Shown: positions 59,765-64,000 of the stretch, in pieces | Numbering within the stretch: position 1 is the first letter of the stretch | How the letters are laid out: every line of letters begins with the position of its first letter | Source: Lachnospiraceae bacterium | GTDB lineage: Bacteria; Bacillota; Clostridia; Lachnospirales; Lachnospiraceae | Length of the DNA: 64,000 bases | Assembly: GCA_024681795.1 (NCBI GenBank) | Contig: JAILAD010000078.1 | Span: 62,001-126,000 of the forward strand | Direction: 5' to 3' | Notes under the pieces: model-generated | The model's database searches: none | What the model saw: only the letters and a program-made list of their open reading frames with translations | What the model was told of the DNA's origin: nothing | Program-made: the position numbers and the translations under genes

Positions 59765-61003
59765 TCAGCGGATGGAATGAATAAAAAGTCCGCTTCTTAA
59801 TTTCGGCTCAAACCAGGTTGATTTGGGAGGCATCAGTAAATGTGCATCCGCAACTGCAAAAAGTTCATTAATGGACGTCGGATACATTCCGAATGCAACC
59901 CTGCAATCGGTATGTACTCTTCTTTCCAATTCGGAATATCCTCGTATTCCGCCGACAAAATCAATTCTCTTGTCGGTTTTCGGATCCTCGATATGAAACA
60001 TCGGATTTAATACATAATCCTGTAAAACGGATACATCAAGCCCTTTAATGGGATCATCGCTCTTAAAGGCATCCTTTACTTTCAAAAGGTACCAGCAATC
60101 GGACAAAAACATCGCTATTTCGCCTTTTGATGAAGGCTTCTCGGGATTGGTTCCGACGGTTTTGATTTCAAAAACGTCCTTTAAAGCTTCAATAAAAGAT
60201 TCATCGGTATATTCGCCGAGATCTTTTACGACACGGTTATAATCCATAATCATAAGCTGCTCGTCCGGAAAAAGTACGGACAGGAAATAATTAAACTCTT
60301 CTTCTCCGGTGTAGCCGGGATTCGCTTCTCTTTTCTTTAATCCGACTTTTACTGCGGATGCACATCTGTGATGTCCGTCGGCAATGTAAATATCTTTCAT
60401 TCCCGCAAATGCATTCCGGATAACATCAATTGATTTTTCGTCGGAAATAATCCAGACTTTATGAGTAATTCCGTCCTCCGAAGTAAAATCGTACAAAGGT
60501 GCTTCGGCTTTAGCTTTTTTGATTTCCCGGTCAATGTTTTCTTCAAAGCGATACGCTAAAAAAATCGGTCCGGTCTGTGCTTCCATGGTTCCGACATGAC
60601 GAATACGGTCCTCTTCCTTATCGGCTCTCGTATTTTCATGTTTCTTGATAATTTCATTCTGATAATCGTCAATGGATGCGCATGCAACAAGACCGGTCTG
60701 TGAACGGCCGTCCATAATCAGTTCATAAACGTAATATACCGGTTTTTCATCGGTTACGTAAATTCCCTCCGATACCTGTTCCCGGAACATGTCCCTTGCT
60801 TTTTCGTATACCTCGTCGCTGTAAGGGTCAGTCCCTTCGGGAAACTGTGTTTCCGCACGGTCGATATTTAAAAAAGAATAAGGTTTTCCTTCCACCTCTT
60901 TACGAGCTTCTTCGGTATTGTAAACATCATACGGAAGTGCTGCGATCTGAGATTCCAGCCCTTTTTTCGGCCGGATTCCCTGAAACGGTCTGATGACTGC
61001 CAT
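59765..61003 (-). CDS. DUF1015 family protein
   Basis: A 412-residue DUF1015 protein. Family opening MAVIRPFQGIRPKKGLESQIAALPYDVYNTEEAR and later YIADGHHRCASAVKVGLKKR are distinctive. The central HHR motif suggests a nucleotide- or phosphate-binding site. In Clostridia this family frequently lies beside serC and serA, as here with one membrane protein between. Its biochemical role is not known to me; a link to serine metabolism is contextual. Confidence 0.93.
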   Translation of the reverse strand: MAVIRPFQGIRPKKGLESQIAALPYDVYNTEEARKEVEGKPYSFLNIDRAETQFPEGTDPYSDEVYEKARDMFREQVSEGIYVTDEKPVYYVYELIMDGRSQTGLVACASIDDYQNEIIKKHENTRADKEEDRIRHVGTMEAQTGPIFLAYRFEENIDREIKKAKAEAPLYDFTSEDGITHKVWIISDEKSIDVIRNAFAGMKDIYIADGHHRCASAVKVGLKKREANPGYTGEEEFNYFLSVLFPDEQLMIMDYNRVVKDLGEYTDESFIEALKDVFEIKTVGTNPEKPSSKGEIAMFLSDCWYLLKVKDAFKSDDPIKGLDVSVLQDYVLNPMFHIEDPKTDKRIDFVGGIRGYSELERRVHTDCRVAFGMYPTSINELFAVADAHLLMPPKSTWFEPKLRSGLFIHSIR

Positions 61004-61037
61004 GGATAATCCTCCTGTTTTTATGTGATTCTGTTAT

Positions 61038-62138
61038 TTAATATAATTTTCTGTTTTTTAAAAGCTCTGCAGATAACGATTCGTAATCAACGGCATTCAA
61101 CCGGTTTACAATCTCCGTAAATCCGGTCTCGCAGGCTTTTGAAATATAGATGCAAAAATCTTTATTCGGCCGTTTGAATAAATGAATTATTTCTTCTTTC
61201 GGACCGTCTATTGTAAATACCGCAAAATTTTCATGTCCGACAATGTAAAAATACTCACTTTTCGGGATTTGATATTCCCGGAAATGCTTTCCGAAGAAGG
61301 CTTTCCCGTAAATCACCAGTTGATTCTCCTTGTATGTCACAAATACCTTGTCGAATTTGCGAAAAGGCAGTTCGGGAAATCGGTCTTTCCGGATCATGAA
61401 AGCAACACACATATTCTGTCCCGGATGCATTGCTTTTAATTCTTTCGGGATATACTTTGTTCCTGTGTGTGACCTGATTTTCCCCCGGTCGAGTATCATA
61501 TAACGGAATGTCACAATATCCTGAAAATAGAAATACTGCAGCATTTTATTGCATTTCGGATAAAGAATAATCGTAACGATTACCATTGCTCCCCATATCG
61601 GGAAAGCGTATACCGGTATAAATATACTGATACCGAGAAGGATGAAATAAATAAGTGTTTTTATAATCTCACCGAAAAACGACATAAAAGGATATTGCAG
61701 GAAATTCTGCTGATAGCCGAATGCCGCAAACCAGAAACAGGATACAAAATACCACGCAATTAATGATAACAAAAGGAATACAAAAGTCATCGCATAAACA
61801 CAGATGATGTAAGAAAAGTACTCCGAAGTATTGCCGGATAGGATTCTATCCCCGTATTTCGTTCGGTAAAGATAATCCGCTTCTTTGTAATTTAAGTAAG
61901 AACGAATCAGGATTAAAACCAGAGAAAGGACAATTTCCAGTCTGCTGTAAAGTATCATGGCAACGGATTTGGAAAAACTTACCGAGGAGAACAATTTTCC
62001 GACCAGAAATATACCGAAACAAAGAACAATCACATAAATCGGCACATAATAGAAAAACGGATACATCACCCTGTTTCCGAAAAAAGCATTCAGGAGATAA
62101 AGAATTCCTTTTACGGAAACTGAAAGAACCGGTTCCAC
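61038..62138 (-). CDS. polytopic membrane protein with YcxB-like C-terminal domain; true start probably upstream
   Basis: A 366-residue protein from a GTG at 62138. About six hydrophobic helices occupy residues 10-210, followed by a soluble domain (about 240-345; FVTYKENQLVIYGKAFFGKHFREYQIPKSEYFYIVGHENFAVF) resembling YcxB-like domains. The frame is open and protein-like for 24 codons upstream of the GTG (NYASLVPDLVEPVLS and more), and the best ribosome site AGAGAGGA is at 62208-62215. No ATG, GTG or TTG is in frame near that site, but an ATT is at 62196-62198. Function unknown; it sits between serA and the DUF1015 gene. Confidence 0.75.
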   Translation of the reverse strand: MEPVLSVSVKGILYLLNAFFGNRVMYPFFYYVPIYVIVLCFGIFLVGKLFSSVSFSKSVAMILYSRLEIVLSLVLILIRSYLNYKEADYLYRTKYGDRILSGNTSEYFSYIICVYAMTFVFLLLSLIAWYFVSCFWFAAFGYQQNFLQYPFMSFFGEIIKTLIYFILLGISIFIPVYAFPIWGAMVIVTIILYPKCNKMLQYFYFQDIVTFRYMILDRGKIRSHTGTKYIPKELKAMHPGQNMCVAFMIRKDRFPELPFRKFDKVFVTYKENQLVIYGKAFFGKHFREYQIPKSEYFYIVGHENFAVFTIDGPKEEIIHLFKRPNKDFCIYISKACETGFTEIVNRLNAVDYESLSAELLKNRKLY

Positions 62139-62248
62139 AAGATCCGGTACCAGGGATGCATAATTTCTTAAACTAAGGATGAAAAATTCTCCGAAAATTT
62201 CAAAAAATCCTCTCTATTCGTCTATATTCAAAAAACAGCAATAATATT

Positions 62249-62283
62249 ATAACCCCCAAGATATCTATTATCAAGGGGGTTAT
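62249..62283 (-). terminator. hairpin after serA
   Basis: ATAACCCCC and GGGGGTTAT form a perfect 9-bp stem around a 17-base loop, 45 bases past the serA stop. The following minus-strand sequence is AT-rich but has no long T-run, so termination may be moderate. Confidence 0.55.
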
Positions 62284-62327
62284 TTGCTTTCAGACTATTG
62301 ATTTTTAAGGATTTTTGAAAGAAAGAA

Positions 62328-63491
62328 TTATTTTACCTTTCTTACACGGATTACACCTTCAATGGAGGATAAAGCGTTAACGATTTCATCGGTAACCACA
62401 TCTTCCACATCCAGCATGGTATAGGCATAATCACCTTTGGACTTGTTGGTCATATCGGAAATATTAATTCCTTTTTCACCGAAAAGTGTGGTGAACTTGG
62501 AAATCATATTGGCAATATTTTTATGGAAAATCGCTACACGACCTGCTTTGGTGCAGATTCCCATATCGCAGTTCGGATAATTTACGGAATTTAAAATGTT
62601 TCCGTTTTCAAGATAATCAATCATCTCTTTTACTGCATTCTTTGCGCAGTTGTCTTCGGATTCTTCCGTGGAAGCTCCGAGGTGGGGAATGACGATACAT
62701 CCTTCCTGACCTGCGGTTGTGGGATTTGCAAAATCGGATACGTATTTGCGAACCTTTCCTGCCTTGATTGCATCAATGACATCTGCTTCGTTCATAAGGA
62801 CATCACGTGCAAAGTTAAGAAGGATTACGCCGTCTTTCATTTTATCGATTGCTTCTTTGTTAATCATTCCCTTGGTGGAATCCATAGCGGGAACGTGAAT
62901 CGTGATAAAATCACAGTTTGCATAGATTTCATCCAGTGTATTTACATGGATGATATCGCGGCTTAAGTGCCATGCAGCATTTACGGAAAGATAGGGATCA
63001 TAACCGTAAACGGTCATTCCGAGAGATTTTGCAGCATTTGCTACCTTGACGCCGATTGCTCCGAGACCGATTACACCGAGTTTCTTTCCTTCGATTTCGG
63101 TTCCGGCAAATGCCTTCTTGGCTTTTTCCGCTGTTTTTGCAATGCCTTCGTCAGCCTTATTTTCTTTCACCCATTCGATTCCGCCCACAATGTCGCGGCT
63201 TGCAAGGAGCATACCGGCAATTACGAGTTCTTTTACACCGTTTGCATTGGCACCGGGAGTATTGAATACCACTACGCCTTTCTCGGCAAGAGTATCAAGA
63301 GGAATATTGTTTACTCCTGCTCCTGCACGTGCTACGCAGAGAAGATTATCGGAAAAATCCATTTCATGCATAACCGCACTTCTTACAAGAATTCCTTCTG
63401 CGGCATTAACATCATCCGTCTTTGCATAATTATCGTTAAAATAATCCAGACCCACCTGAGCAATGGGATTTAAGCAATGATAGTGAAACAT
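62328..63491 (-). CDS. serA: D-3-phosphoglycerate dehydrogenase
   Basis: A 387-residue SerA, first step of serine synthesis. NAD-binding GLGAIGVKVANAAKSLGMTVYGYDPY, catalytic region CVARAGAGVNNIPLD and HLGASTEESEDNCA, and a C-terminal ACT domain (about 315-387) for feedback. The start ATG overlaps the serC stop by one base (TAATG), so the two are translationally coupled. Confidence 0.95.
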   Translation of the reverse strand: MFHYHCLNPIAQVGLDYFNDNYAKTDDVNAAEGILVRSAVMHEMDFSDNLLCVARAGAGVNNIPLDTLAEKGVVVFNTPGANANGVKELVIAGMLLASRDIVGGIEWVKENKADEGIAKTAEKAKKAFAGTEIEGKKLGVIGLGAIGVKVANAAKSLGMTVYGYDPYLSVNAAWHLSRDIIHVNTLDEIYANCDFITIHVPAMDSTKGMINKEAIDKMKDGVILLNFARDVLMNEADVIDAIKAGKVRKYVSDFANPTTAGQEGCIVIPHLGASTEESEDNCAKNAVKEMIDYLENGNILNSVNYPNCDMGICTKAGRVAIFHKNIANMISKFTTLFGEKGINISDMTNKSKGDYAYTMLDVEDVVTDEIVNALSSIEGVIRVRKVK

Positions 63492-64000
63492 TACATGTTC
63501 TCCTTTTCAAATTTCTTCATAAAATCAACAAGTTTCTCAACACCTTCAATCGGCATTGCATTGTAGATACTTGCTCTCATACCGCCGACGGTTCTGTGAC
63601 CTTTTAAGTTAACAAAACCTGCTTCGGTAGCTTCTTTGATGAATTTGGCTTCCGTTTCCGCTTTCTTGTCTGCATCTTCGATATTGCAAACAAAAGGAAC
63701 GTTCATTAAGGAACGGTCTTCTTTTACAACGGTTCCTCTGAACAATGCGGATTCGTCAAGATAATCGTAAAGAATTGCAGCTTTCTTTTCGTTAAGTGCC
63801 TTCATAGCCTCAAGTCCGCCCATCTTCTTTAACCACTTGAATACCTTGCCGCAGATATAAATGGTATAGCACGGAGGTGTATTGTAAAGGGAATCGTTGT
63901 CTGCCTGGGTCTTCCATTTCAACATGGTCGGGGTTCCGGGAAGAACGTCATCCGTAATCAAATCTTCCCTGATGATTGCGATAACACATCCTGCAGGTCC
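63491..64000 (-). CDS. serC: phosphoserine aminotransferase, 5' part beyond the window
   Basis: The C-terminal 169 residues of SerC. The frame stays open to the window edge: GPAGCVIAIIREDLITDDV reads straight into YNTPPCYTIYICGKVFKWL, matching SerC (which normally has KNIGPAGL here). The family end VGGMRASIYNAMPIEGVEKLVDFMK is clear. It transaminates phosphohydroxypyruvate made by SerA. The true start lies right of 64000. Confidence 0.93.
   Translation of the reverse strand, partial: GPAGCVIAIIREDLITDDVLPGTPTMLKWKTQADNDSLYNTPPCYTIYICGKVFKWLKKMGGLEAMKALNEKKAAILYDYLDESALFRGTVVKEDRSLMNVPFVCNIEDADKKAETEAKFIKEATEAGFVNLKGHRTVGGMRASIYNAMPIEGVEKLVDFMKKFEKENM

Noticed and set aside
62967-63473. 168-residue open frame opposite serA
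   Set aside because: Cys- and Phe-rich shadow of serA with no supporting signals.

Overview
The window looks like a chromosomal segment of an anaerobic, low-to-moderate GC Firmicute of class Clostridia, most likely Lachnospiraceae. The reasons are the gene set and gene order: short HisG with HisZ, a fused HisIE with an N-terminal extension, a fused NadD-YqeK, L27 with a Prp-cleaved leader, GerW next to DUF2953, a TIGR03960/TIGR03936 radical SAM pair, an RNase G-like protein, and FtsW/RodA with a PbpA-type PBP. Family is inferred; genus is not determined. Almost everything lies on the minus strand. Only lexA, rpmB and a possible left-edge fragment are on the plus strand. I see no rRNA, CRISPR, prophage or insertion sequence, and no gene-free stretch over 300 bases (the longest is the lexA/yneA intergenic region, about 250).

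Layout. 1-4.2 kb: zinc-ribbon membrane protein, SMP-30 hydrolase, AI-2E-type permease. 3.85-5.1 kb: divergent SOS pair, yneA-like LysM protein and lexA, with GAAC-N4-GTTC operators between them. 5.2-15.4 kb: a conserved ribosome/RNA cluster read from high to low coordinates (radical SAM TIGR03960, TIGR03936, RNase G, then rplU-prp-rpmA, obgE, yhbY, nadD-yqeK, rsfS), interrupted by a gene for an eight-copy SHOCT-repeat protein with its own promoter and terminator. 15.5-20.9 kb: hisZ-hisG-hisD-hisB-hisIE behind a consensus promoter and tandem inverted repeats. 20.9-26.4 kb: two pseudouridine synthases, an amidase with an altered zinc ligand, a coiled-coil protein, coaD and rsmD. 26.4-32.8 kb: parE-parC and recG. 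32.9-35.2 kb: DhaL kinase and Asp23 proteins, divergent from rpmB. 35.3-37.1 kb: gerW, DUF2953 protein and a small protein.

37.2-44.5 kb: zapA, a U32 protein, an FtsW/RodA protein with an acidic repeat tail, a class B PBP, then a CheX-like and a CheY-like protein, behind a zapA promoter. 44.5-49.6 kb: lipoprotein, ilvB, ilvN, NusG-domain-II protein, Gx transporter, ruvA, ruvB. 49.8-55.6 kb: a small membrane protein with its own promoter and terminator, then asd, a DUF234 ATPase-like protein with a broken Walker A, topB and a left-handed beta-helix acyltransferase. 55.7-57.2 kb: argH and tRNA-Thr(CGU). 57.3-64 kb: serC (cut by the window edge), serA, a membrane protein, a DUF1015 protein and a GlgB homologue that has lost all three catalytic residues.

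The window is mostly housekeeping. The least explained items are the SHOCT-repeat protein, the GlgB-like pseudoenzyme, the amidase with Asn for a zinc-binding His, the HisA/HisF-like extension on HisIE, and the membrane-protein gene at 61-62.2 kb, whose frame extends upstream of any usual start codon. Family assignments were made by reading motifs; no database search was run.
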